Assembly: GCA_009914645.1 (NCBI GenBank)
Contig: VFLB01000105.1
Location: forward strand, 1 to 5,283
Origin: Synechococcaceae bacterium Bin_79_3
GTDB lineage: Bacteria > Cyanobacteriota > Cyanobacteriia > PCC-6307 > Cyanobiaceae
Length of the DNA: 5,283 nt
Direction of reading: 5' to 3'
Shown here: piece after piece, positions 1 to 5,283 of the stretch
Layout: every line of letters starts with the position of its first letter
Position numbering within the stretch: position 1 is the stretch's first letter
Made by a program: the position numbers and the translations under genes
Notes under the pieces: generated by a model
Seen by the model: only the letters and a program-made list of their open reading frames with translations
Databases searched by the model: none
Told to the model about the DNA's origin: nothing

Positions 1-328
1 CATCACGTTTTGCAGTTTCAAGCGAAATAACAATGTCCCCGAGTTCGCAGGGCACCCCCGGCAATTGCAATTGGGGGCCGGCAGGAAAAGCCAGCACGTC
101 GGTGGCTTCAGGCTTCGCGCGCCAGTTGCCATTTAAAGCAGCAATCACTTCATCGCTGCAAAGCTGCAAGCCCACGCTGTAGGCATCAGCCGTAAATTCC
201 TGCGGCAACTCGTTTTGCAAATTGAGTAACCACAATTCAAGAATTTGCTGCCAGTGGCTTTCACCAAGAGGATCAAGCAAAGGTGAATCTGGGGCGTTGT
301 AGGCCAGATCCAAAACGAGGCTTGGCAT
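1..328 (-). CDS. ybeY: Endoribonuclease YbeY, N-terminal part (runs off left edge)
   Basis: YbeY is a metal-dependent RNase involved in 16S rRNA 3'-end maturation and ribosome quality control in the cytoplasm. The visible 109 residues, read from an ATG at 328-326, include the family signature: a conserved Leu-Asn followed by Trp-Arg (Arg at residue 70), then TDVLAFP at about residues 76-82 and LGDIVIS at about 96-102. This matches the known YbeY pattern LN..(Y/W)R.K...T(D/N)VLSFP...LGDI.IS. The zinc-binding histidine motif (HGxLHLxGYDH) should lie beyond the left edge and cannot be checked here. The start overlaps the stop of the upstream small membrane protein by one base (TGATG). There is no good Shine-Dalgarno sequence, only AGG two bases away, so translation is probably coupled. 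It is the third gene of the prfB operon, and nothing suggests a broken gene. Confidence 0.93.
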   Translation of the reverse strand, partial: MPSLVLDLAYNAPDSPLLDPLGESHWQQILELWLLNLQNELPQEFTADAYSVGLQLCSDEVIAALNGNWRAKPEATDVLAFPAGPQLQLPGVPCELGDIVISLETAKRD

Positions 329-483
329 CAGCCTGGCAATGCTGGCCGCGCAAACCAGGCTAAAAGCAGCAATACACCAGTAAGGCCAACAGCGGTGAGG
401 CCAAAATGAAACAAGCTCTGACGCCCTTTGCGCACCATATTGCGCATGGCTAATTTAACGAAACTTGGCGCTGCTTCTGTCAT
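328..483 (-). CDS. Small single-pass membrane protein (probably DUF3188 family)
   Basis: This is a 51-residue protein of unknown function. It has a polar, basic N-terminal half (Arg/Lys cluster at about residues 14-21, including MVRKGRQ) followed by one hydrophobic segment at about residues 27-45, rich in Leu, Val, Gly and Ala. It ends shortly after Trp-Phe-Ala-Arg-Pro. By the positive-inside rule the N-terminus should be cytoplasmic. From memory, small DUF3188 proteins sit between prfB and ybeY in marine picocyanobacteria, and the placement fits. The family name is an inference from position, size and hydropathy. The start is uncertain. ATG 483 lies 10 bases past the prfB stop, but the only good Shine-Dalgarno (AGGA, 504-507) is 20 bases away and better suits an ATG at 497. 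The frame is also open upstream to a TTG at 513 inside prfB. The stop overlaps the ybeY start by one base. Confidence 0.7.
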   Translation of the reverse strand: MTEAAPSFVKLAMRNMVRKGRQSLFHFGLTAVGLTGVLLLLAWFARPALPG

Positions 484-497
484 GGGATTTTTTTCAT
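480..497 (-). other. Five-codon mini-ORF (MKKIP) with A7 run, linking prfB and the small membrane gene
   Basis: On the minus strand the sequence is ATGAAAAAAATCCCATGA. The first ATG overlaps the prfB stop in an ATGA arrangement, and an AGGA Shine-Dalgarno-like sequence lies six bases upstream of it. The five-codon frame ends at a TGA that itself overlaps the ATG (483) of the next gene, again as ATGA. A -1 shift on the seven-A run, or one extra A, would fuse ATG 497 in frame to the small membrane gene. It may be a coupling relay, a slippage site, or the mark of a one-base difference in the homopolymer. Its existence as a translated unit is inference. Confidence 0.35.
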
Positions 498-1619
498 GAG
501 GCTTCCTCACCAACGGCGTCTACACCTTGGCGCAATAGCGACTGAATGAAGGGATCTAGATCACCGTTCATCACCCCTTGCACATCTGTTGTTTCCTCTG
601 CCGTGCGGAGATCTTTCACCATTTGATACGGATGAAATACGTAGTTACGGATTTGATTACCCCAAGCTGCTTCCACGATGTCGCCGCGGATATCAGCGAT
701 TTCAGCTGCCCGCTGCTCTTGTGCGATCACCATTAATTTTGCTTTTAGTAGCGCCATAGCTTTTTCTTTATTTTGGAGCTGGGAGCGCTCCTGGGTGCAA
801 CGCACCGCAAGACCGGTTGGAACATGCAAAATCCGCACAGCCGTTTCCACCTTGTTTACGTTTTGACCGCCCGCGCCGCCTGAACGGGAAGTGGTGATCT
901 CCAAATCTTTATCAGGAATATCCAGCTTCACATCTTCATCCAGCTTTGGCATTACCTCCACTCCAGCAAAACTGGTTTGGCGCTTGTCGTTTGCATTAAA
1001 CGGTGAAATTCGCACCAAGCGATGGGTGCCCTTTTCGTTGCGTAGATATCCATAGGCATAGCGGCCATCAATTTCGATCGTGCAGCTTTTGATCCCGGCT
1101 TCTTCACCCTCGGAAATTTCATCCACACTCACTTTCATGCCATGGGCTTCCCCCCAGCGGGTGTACATACGCATCAACATCAAGGCCCAATCCTGGGCAT
1201 CGGTGCCGCCGGCACCGGCATTAATGGAGATCACCGCACCTTCTTGGTCGTAGGTGCCACTCAGCAGGCGTTCAAGTTCCCAGCGATCTAAGGCGGATTT
1301 AAGCGTTTGCAAGCCGCCATTTGCCTCATGCAACATCGCCTCGTCTGGTTCAAGGTCGTAGAGCTCAAGGGTGGCGCGAGCATCATTAATACAGTTGTGC
1401 CATTGCTGTAGCTGCAGCAACTGGGCCTTCACATCATCGAGTTGCCGCATTTGCTTGCGGGCATTTTGCTGGTCGTTCCAGAAATCAGATTGGGCTGCAA
1501 GTTGCTCAAGATCACGCTGACGCGCATTTAAACCAGCTACGTCAAAGACAGTCCTGGACATGGCCCAGGAGATCGGTGAGTTCAGATAAATCGCGTTTGA
1601 AATCGGTTAGATCGAGCAC
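494..1619 (-). CDS. prfB: Peptide chain release factor 2 (RF2), expressed through a +1 programmed frameshift
   Basis: RF2 is the cytoplasmic class I release factor that reads UGA and UAA stop codons and triggers peptide release on the ribosome. The gene is in two frames. Frame one starts at GTG 1619 and reads 25 codons ([11 protein letters not shown]... to ...VQDCL), then meets TGA at 1544-1542. Skipping T1544 continues with GAC 1543 for 349 residues to TGA 494-496. The product is about 374 residues, normal for RF2. In joined numbering the SPF codon-recognition tripeptide falls at 205-207 and the catalytic GGQ at 250-252, the same positions as in the E. coli protein as I recall it. The [12 protein letters not shown] motif is also present. 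An ORF starting at ATG 1561 has an artefactual six-residue start. The GTG start is preferred because a frame-one stop lies shortly upstream, no ATG is available, and AAGG sits just upstream; a TTG at 1637 is an alternative. It is the first gene of an operon with the small membrane gene and ybeY. Confidence 0.96.
1541..1556 (-). promoter_or_regulatory. RF2 autoregulatory +1 frameshift site
   Basis: Minus-strand sequence CAGGACTGTCTTTGAC contains the canonical slip site CTT TGA C (CTT 1547-1545, in-frame TGA 1544-1542, C1541). An AGGA Shine-Dalgarno-like stimulator lies at 1555-1552, four bases before CTT. The TGA is codon 26, the same position as in E. coli prfB. From the known mechanism, scarce RF2 leaves the UGA unread and favours slippage into the +1 frame to make RF2, while plentiful RF2 terminates there. 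The spacing is close to the E. coli arrangement (AGGGGG, three bases, CUU), though the stimulator pairs over fewer bases. Confidence 0.93.
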
Positions 1620-1711
1620 CTGGCCTTGTAATTCCAAGCCAAACCGTACTCAATCGCAGCCCCATTAATGCTCGCGCCTCTAAAATGGTGAGTGCAGCAA
1701 GATTGCTTTTC
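1620..1711. promoter_or_regulatory. Divergent intergenic region between prfB and grxC
   Basis: These 92 bases separate the RF2 GTG start (minus strand) from the glutaredoxin ATG (plus strand), so both promoters should lie here or just inside the genes. On the plus strand TAAAAT at 1681-1686 is a reasonable -10 hexamer match, 26 bases before grxC. It lacks a recognisable -35 at the usual spacing. I see no convincing hexamer pair for prfB and no clear operator. The promoter assignment is inference from geometry. Confidence 0.4.
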
Positions 1712-1969
1712 ATGACAGCCAGCGTTGAGATCTACACCTGGAGGTCTTGCCCGTTTTGCATCAGGGCAAAACAGCTGTTAGATCGCAAAAAGGTGATTTA
1801 CACCGAACATGCAATCGATGGCGATGAAGCAGCCCGCACGGCTATGGCAGCTAAAAGTGGCGGACGCCGCAGCGTTCCCCAAGTTTTCATCAACGCTGAA
1901 CACGTAGGCGGTTGTGATGATCTCCATGCCCTTGAACGCTCTGGCCAGCTAGATGCGCTGCTCACTTGA
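1712..1969 (+). CDS. grxC: Glutaredoxin 3 (GrxC family)
   Basis: This is a cytoplasmic glutathione-dependent thiol-disulfide oxidoreductase. At 85 residues it matches the usual Grx3 length. The dithiol active site CPFC is at residues 13-16, after the first beta strand (VEIYTWRS). The cis-proline motif SVPQVFI follows in the second half, then the glutathione-binding GGCDDL. Phe replaces the more common Tyr within the active site, a frequent variant. The start at ATG 1712 gives the normal N-terminus. An in-frame ATG at 1685 would add nine residues, but it falls inside the TAAAAT hexamer and has no ribosome binding site. No strong Shine-Dalgarno precedes 1712 either. gshB follows after 17 bases on the same strand, so the pair is probably one operon: GshB makes glutathione, and Grx3 uses it. 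Confidence 0.95.
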   Translation: MTASVEIYTWRSCPFCIRAKQLLDRKKVIYTEHAIDGDEAARTAMAAKSGGRRSVPQVFINAEHVGGCDDLHALERSGQLDALLT

Positions 1970-1972
1970 TTT

Positions 1973-1977
1973 AGGAG
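1973..1977 (+). promoter_or_regulatory. Ribosome binding site of gshB
   Basis: AGGAG lies nine bases before the gshB ATG at 1987, in the 17-base gap after grxC. It is the clearest Shine-Dalgarno sequence in the window and fixes the gshB start. Confidence 0.75.
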
Positions 1978-1986
1978 TTAAAGCCA

Positions 1987-2925
1987 ATGGCTCGTCAGTT
2001 ATTTGTTGTTGATGCGGTTCAACACCTAAAGCCTGAAAAAGACAGCAGTGTTGCTTTGATGCAAGCCGCCCAGCGGGCTGGTGAGCAGGTGTGGGTGTGC
2101 TGCATTGCAGATCTCGCCTTCTCAGCAGACGGCCCTTTGGTGCGCGCCCAACCGATAACCACTACGCCTTGGCTTGAATTAGGAGATCAGCAATGGCTGC
2201 CTTTGCGGCAGTTTCCAAAGGTGTGGATGCGCAAAGATCCGCCGGTGGATGAGGCTTATATCTATGCAACTCAGCTCCTGGAATTAGCAGAACAGCAAGG
2301 GGTGCAGGTTCTAAATCGTCCGGCCAGCTTGCGGGCCTGGAATGAAAAATTAGGTGCCCTGCGCTTTCCTCATTTAATGGCTCCCACCATGGTGAGCAGC
2401 CAGGTGGATGCCTTAGCAGCTTTTGCTGAAACCCATTCCGATGTGGTGCTTAAACCACTTGGGGGCAGGGCCGGTCAAGGGGTGATCAGAGCAAACGGCG
2501 CTGGCCCCGGGCTTGCTGCGTTACTTGAATTAGTAACCCAGCAGCAGCAACTGCCAGTGATGATTCAAGCCTTCCTGCCGATGGTTTGTGCTGGTGATAA
2601 ACGCATCCTGCTGGTGGATGGCATGCCTCTTGGGGCCATAAATCGCATCCCAAAAGCGGGTGATTTTCGTAGCAATCTGGCGGTGGGTGGTGCACCGGAA
2701 CCCACCGAACTAACCGCAAGAGAGAAAGAAATTTGCGCTGAATTAGCACCAGCTTTACGGGCGGCGGGTTTATTTTTTGTTGGTATTGATGTGATTGGTG
2801 ATTACTTAAGCGAAATAAATGTAACTAGCCCAACAGGGGTTAGAGAAGTGGAACGCCTTGGGGGAATTCCTCTTGCCGATCTCACCCAGCAGCAACTGTT
2901 GAAAACTGATCTCCAGCAAGGCTGA
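1987..2925 (+). CDS. gshB: Glutathione synthetase
   Basis: The enzyme joins gamma-glutamylcysteine and glycine, using ATP, to make glutathione in the cytoplasm. It is the second step of the pathway; the gshA-type ligase is not in this window. The 312 residues are normal for the bacterial ATP-grasp type. Conserved blocks in order: KDSS near residues 18-21; WMRKDPPVD...YIYAT at 80-94; [14 protein letters not shown] at 109-122; the ATP-grasp loop [14 protein letters not shown] at 152-165; [10 protein letters not shown] at 203-212; [16 protein letters not shown] at 220-235; and the metal/substrate-binding [22 protein letters not shown] at 266-287. The start is supported by AGGAG nine bases upstream. 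It follows grxC closely. The last 44 bases overlap the 3' end of menF on the other strand, covering only the poorly conserved C-terminal tail. Confidence 0.97.
   Translation: MARQLFVVDAVQHLKPEKDSSVALMQAAQRAGEQVWVCCIADLAFSADGPLVRAQPITTTPWLELGDQQWLPLRQFPKVWMRKDPPVDEAYIYATQLLELAEQQGVQVLNRPASLRAWNEKLGALRFPHLMAPTMVSSQVDALAAFAETHSDVVLKPLGGRAGQGVIRANGAGPGLAALLELVTQQQQLPVMIQAFLPMVCAGDKRILLVDGMPLGAINRIPKAGDFRSNLAVGGAPEPTELTAREKEICAELAPALRAAGLFFVGIDVIGDYLSEINVTSPTGVREVERLGGIPLADLTQQQLLKTDLQQG
2882..2925. other. Convergent 3' coding overlap of gshB and menF
   Basis: gshB ends at TGA 2923-2925 and menF ends on the other strand at TGA 2884-2882, so 44 bases code for both C-terminal tails. Both tails lie outside the recognisable conserved blocks. 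The two mRNAs must be complementary at least across this stretch, and further if termination is not immediate. Confidence 0.9.
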
Positions 2926-4273
2926 GCTGTTGCTGTAAAACCTCAAGCTTGAGCGCCACTTCCGCCAATTCCCTTTGGGGTTCTGAGCCCCGCACCAAGC
3001 CAGCTCCTGCTGTGAGTTCCAACTGTTGCCCCCGCAACACACCACTGCGGATCGCCACCCGCAACTCGGCATCACCGGCACTATCAACCCAACCGATTGG
3101 AGCGGCATAGGCGCCCCGTTCAAACGGTTCCAGGCTGCGCAACCAGGCCATTGCTTCTTTGCGAGGTAAACCTGCCACTGCCGGGGTGGGATGCAACGCC
3201 TCAGCAAGGGCCAGGGGATGCTGGCCGGAAAGGGTTGCACTTATTGGAGTGTGGAGATGACGCAATGGGCCATGGCGCGCCAGCCTTGGCACTCTCAAAC
3301 TATTTGGGCTCAACCCCTGTTGTTGCAATACCTCTCTAATTGCTCCAACCACCAACTCATGTTCATGGAGATCTTTGCTGGAATGCAGCAAAGCCTGCGC
3401 TGGTTCCCCCTGGCCGGCAGTTCCCGCTAACGCATCACAACGCAACTCCCCTTTGCGCACAGCTAGCAAGCGCTCCGGTGAAGCTCCCACCAAAACACTG
3501 CCATCAGCCTCCCCCCAAAGGAAACGACAACTGCCAGCTTGGTGTTTACGTAAACCTGCTAATAACAACTGCGGCTCCAAAGGGCCATCGAGCTGTAAAT
3601 GTTGCCGCACAGCTAACACCAACTTGCGCAATTCACCCCGTTCCACCAGATCAAGGGCTTGATCCATGGCGCCGCGATAAGCCTGCTGCCAAGGAGATTT
3701 GCTAAGAACCTTTGGAATTGTGGCAAGCGGCAAACACCAATCCGCCTGCTCAAGGTGCTGAGCCATATCCCACAACTCCTCTGCCACATATCTCGGCGTT
3801 ACCTCACCACCAAGGGGTCTTTGCAAGCGCAACCATGCCTGTTGCCCCTGACGACTCAATTGCCAACGGGGCAACACAGCCCGCACTCCCGGCAGAAGGG
3901 AGCGGCCATTTTGTAAAGGCGAATCAAAAAATGAAAACGCTAGTAATACCCGCGGCCGAGCCAAGGCCGGCCCGCTGATGGCATCAGCTCCAAGCCGGGC
4001 AAGGCTTAGCTGGCAGAAGCGTTGGGCTAATTCAAAGCGGCGCGGACCGCTTAATTCCAAATGTTGGGCAAGACCGGAAGCAGCAAAACAAAAACCAGGT
4101 GCCCCATCCCAGAGCATCCGAAAACTATCTCCACCGGGCAAGGCCGCAAGGGCTTTAAGGGGATCTAGTGGTGCCAGCGGCAAGGCCAAACTGAGCACGC
4201 CGCCATCCTCTAAGCCAGCAGCTTGGCGGCTGGCTTGGGCCAGAAAATCGGTAAAAGCGGAGTTCAGCAACAC
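2882..4273 (-). CDS. menF: Isochorismate synthase (MenF-type)
   Basis: The enzyme converts chorismate to isochorismate with Mg2+, the entry step of the menaquinone/phylloquinone branch. In cyanobacteria this leads to phylloquinone for photosystem I. The protein has 463 residues: a variable N-terminal half, then the chorismate-binding domain from about residue 190. Motifs: LRKLVLAV at 215-222 with the probable catalytic base Lys217; GASPERL at 263-269 with Glu267, probably the general acid; ALAGT at 281-285; HEHELVV at 303-309; [11 protein letters not shown] at 361-371; [11 protein letters not shown] at 385-395; and [13 protein letters not shown] at 423-435 with metal-binding Glu. ALAGT and [11 protein letters not shown] favour MenF/EntC over anthranilate synthase. 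The start is GTG 4273: an in-frame TGA lies six codons upstream, and AGGA sits six bases before the GTG. TTG 4270 is the only close alternative. It is divergent from menA and convergent with, and overlapping, gshB. Confidence 0.94.
   Translation of the reverse strand: MLLNSAFTDFLAQASRQAAGLEDGGVLSLALPLAPLDPLKALAALPGGDSFRMLWDGAPGFCFAASGLAQHLELSGPRRFELAQRFCQLSLARLGADAISGPALARPRVLLAFSFFDSPLQNGRSLLPGVRAVLPRWQLSRQGQQAWLRLQRPLGGEVTPRYVAEELWDMAQHLEQADWCLPLATIPKVLSKSPWQQAYRGAMDQALDLVERGELRKLVLAVRQHLQLDGPLEPQLLLAGLRKHQAGSCRFLWGEADGSVLVGASPERLLAVRKGELRCDALAGTAGQGEPAQALLHSSKDLHEHELVVGAIREVLQQQGLSPNSLRVPRLARHGPLRHLHTPISATLSGQHPLALAEALHPTPAVAGLPRKEAMAWLRSLEPFERGAYAAPIGWVDSAGDAELRVAIRSGVLRGQQLELTAGAGLVRGSEPQRELAEVALKLEVLQQQLSLAGDQFSTVAAG
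2914..2935. terminator. Possible weak hairpin at the gshB/menF junction
   Basis: CAGCAA (2914-2919) can pair with TTGCTG (2930-2935) around a 10-base loop that contains the gshB stop. The stem is only six base pairs and no strong T run follows in either direction: TAAAA on plus, and a short TTTT some 10 bases further on minus. It could assist termination of both convergent genes but is a poor match to a canonical intrinsic terminator. Confidence 0.2.
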
Positions 4274-4332
4274 TGCCGTTCCTGCTGCTGCTCAAATGTA
4301 TGGGTTGAACGCTAACTACTGCCCTAGCCCCC
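4274..4332. promoter_or_regulatory. Divergent intergenic region between menF and menA
   Basis: The 59 bases between the menF GTG (minus) and the menA ATG (plus) must hold, or closely flank, both start regions. Such a short gap means overlapping promoter elements or promoters partly within the coding sequences. On the minus strand AGGA precedes menF, and TACATT further upstream is a 4/6 match to a -10 box without a -35 partner. For menA no Shine-Dalgarno is visible. I could not identify an operator. Confidence 0.4.
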
Positions 4333-5274
4333 ATGGCTGAGCCCAAGGTTGTTGCAAGCCGTTACGCCCTTTGGCAGGCGGCAATTAAATGGCCGATGTA
4401 TTCGGTGGCAGTAATGCCAGCTTTTTTGGCGGCAGGGGCGCTGCAGGGGCTGGAATTAAGGCCCCGTTGGGAGCAATTAATTTTATTTTTATTAGCGGCA
4501 GTGCTTTTGCTGGCCTGGGAAAACCTCAGCAACGATGTTTTTGACGCTGATACCGGTGTTGATAGCAAAGGAAAACCCCATTCCGTAGTGAATCTCAGCG
4601 GACGTCGTGATCGGGTTGCCCTTGCTGCCAACTGCTGCTTGTTGCTTGGTTTGGCCCTAATGGCATTGGTGGCACAACAGAGCCACGCTGCAGTGTTGCT
4701 GCTGGTTTTAGCCTGCTGCGGCATTGGTTATTTGTATCAAGGCCCCCCGTTTCGGCTCAGTTATCGCGGCTTAGGGGAACCGCTTTGCTGGCTTGCCTTT
4801 GGACCTTTGGCAAGCGCAGCTGCCTTAATTGCCCTTGCCCCTGCGGGTGTATTTGATGGCGCTGCTATCCCCTGGAGCATGGCCCTAGAGCTGGGGGCTG
4901 GCCCTGCGGTTGCCACCAGCCTGGTGCTGTTTTGCTCCCATTTCCATCAGGTGGAGGAAGACGCTAAAAATGGCAAAAATTCACCGGTTGTTCAGCTTGG
5001 TAGTGCCAATGCAGCCGCATTGGTGCCTTGGTTTGTGGTTGCTTGTTTTGCTTTGCAATGGTTGCCAATTCTTAGGGGGATCTGGCCACCTACGGCATTC
5101 TTGGGGCTGATCGGGTTAGCACCTGCGCTTTCTTTAATTCGCTTGCTACAGCGGCAACACAACCAGCCGGAAAGGATCATCGGCTGCAAATTTTTAGCCC
5201 TGCGCTTTCAGGCACTAAATGGTTTGGGTTTAGCGCTGGGATTAGCCCTAGGGCCCTTATTACTAGGCCATTGA
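4333..5274 (+). CDS. menA: 1,4-dihydroxy-2-naphthoate prenyl(phytyl)transferase
   Basis: This is a UbiA-superfamily integral membrane enzyme. It attaches the prenyl chain (phytyl in cyanobacteria) to 1,4-dihydroxy-2-naphthoate, the penultimate stage of phylloquinone synthesis. The 313 residues contain about eight or nine hydrophobic segments, for example around 22-40, 48-64, 97-115, 118-135, 150-170, 186-201, 229-250, 255-270 and 295-311. The Mg-diphosphate-binding motif NDVFDADTGVD is at 67-77. YLYQGPPFRLSYRGLGE (133-149) is typical of MenA. The second acidic motif is HFHQVEEDAKNGK at 203-215, where the first Asp of the classical DxxxD is Gln206. The start at ATG 4333 has no clear ribosome binding site but gives a normal N-terminus. 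It is divergent from menF, which acts earlier in the same pathway. The gene is complete, and the window ends nine bases after its stop. Confidence 0.95.
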   Translation: MAEPKVVASRYALWQAAIKWPMYSVAVMPAFLAAGALQGLELRPRWEQLILFLLAAVLLLAWENLSNDVFDADTGVDSKGKPHSVVNLSGRRDRVALAANCCLLLGLALMALVAQQSHAAVLLLVLACCGIGYLYQGPPFRLSYRGLGEPLCWLAFGPLASAAALIALAPAGVFDGAAIPWSMALELGAGPAVATSLVLFCSHFHQVEEDAKNGKNSPVVQLGSANAAALVPWFVVACFALQWLPILRGIWPPTAFLGLIGLAPALSLIRLLQRQHNQPERIIGCKFLALRFQALNGLGLALGLALGPLLLGH

Positions 5275-5283
5275 GCAGTTCAA

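Noticed and set aside
678..866. 62-codon open frame on the plus strand inside prfB.
   Set aside because: It lies antisense to conserved RF2 coding sequence, including the region after GGQ, and encodes nothing recognisable.
1542..1544. The in-frame TGA in prfB as a pseudogene-making nonsense mutation or sequencing error.
   Set aside because: It sits in the exact CTT TGA C context at codon 26 with an upstream AGGA, which is the known RF2 programmed frameshift arrangement.
2486..2749. Open frame on the minus strand inside gshB.
   Set aside because: It is antisense to the conserved ATP-grasp core and has no family motifs or start signals.
2890..2935. Inverted repeat CAGCAAC / GTTGCTG with a 32-base loop at the gshB/menF junction.
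   Set aside because: CAGCA/TGCTG words recur by chance from Gln/Leu/Ala codons in this GC-moderate DNA, and the loop is long. Only the shorter hairpin at 2914-2935 is kept, with low confidence.
2806..4340. Several open frames on both strands within and around menF (for example 2806-3240 minus, 3340-3705 plus, 3978-4340 plus).
   Set aside because: They are shadows of the menF frame: no recognisable motifs, biased composition, and no ribosome binding sites, while menF carries clear conserved blocks throughout.
4362..5189. Open frames antisense to or overlapping menA (4362-4724 minus, 4910-5110 plus, 4992-5189 minus).
   Set aside because: The menA frame explains the region, and these frames show no independent coding signs.
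1..5283. Searched for tRNA genes, riboswitches, CRISPR repeats, insertion-sequence ends and HIP1 palindromes.
   Set aside because: None seen. Coding density is nearly complete and the largest non-coding gap is about 92 bases, so no hidden system is evident.

Overview
The window looks like chromosomal housekeeping DNA from a picocyanobacterium of the Synechococcus/Prochlorococcus/Cyanobium lineage. The evidence is the gene order (prfB, a tiny one-helix membrane protein and ybeY on one side; grxC and gshB in the middle; divergent menF and menA on the other), the cyanobacterial-type MenA, and the roughly 50% GC composition. I saw no copy of the HIP1 octamer GCGATCGC, which is common in many other cyanobacteria. 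I cannot fix the genus from the sequence alone. There are no rRNA or tRNA genes, mobile elements, CRISPR arrays or phage genes.

Layout. Positions 1-1619, minus strand, hold a tight translation/RNA-maturation operon: prfB (peptide release factor 2), a 51-residue membrane protein, and ybeY (running off the left edge). The stop and start codons in this operon overlap or nearly touch. prfB carries an intact programmed +1 frameshift site (CTT TGA C). The true gene therefore starts at about 1619 in one frame and continues in another after position 1544. A simple ORF call starting at 1561 has a wrong N-terminus. Positions 1620-1711 are a divergent intergenic region. Positions 1712-2925, plus strand, hold grxC and gshB (glutaredoxin 3 and glutathione synthetase), a glutathione/thiol-redox pair. 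Positions 2882-4273, minus strand, hold menF (isochorismate synthase), whose 3' end overlaps the 3' end of gshB by 44 bp. A 59-bp gap separates menF from the divergent menA (4333-5274, plus strand). The two men genes supply the first committed step and the prenylation step of phylloquinone synthesis, which provides the photosystem I quinone.

I found no evidence of a wholly new system. The parts most worth a second look are small-scale translational features: the RF2 frameshift autoregulatory site; the prfB/small-protein junction, where an A7 run, a five-codon mini-ORF and chained ATGA overlaps suggest coupling, slippage or a one-base homopolymer difference; and the convergent gshB/menF coding overlap.
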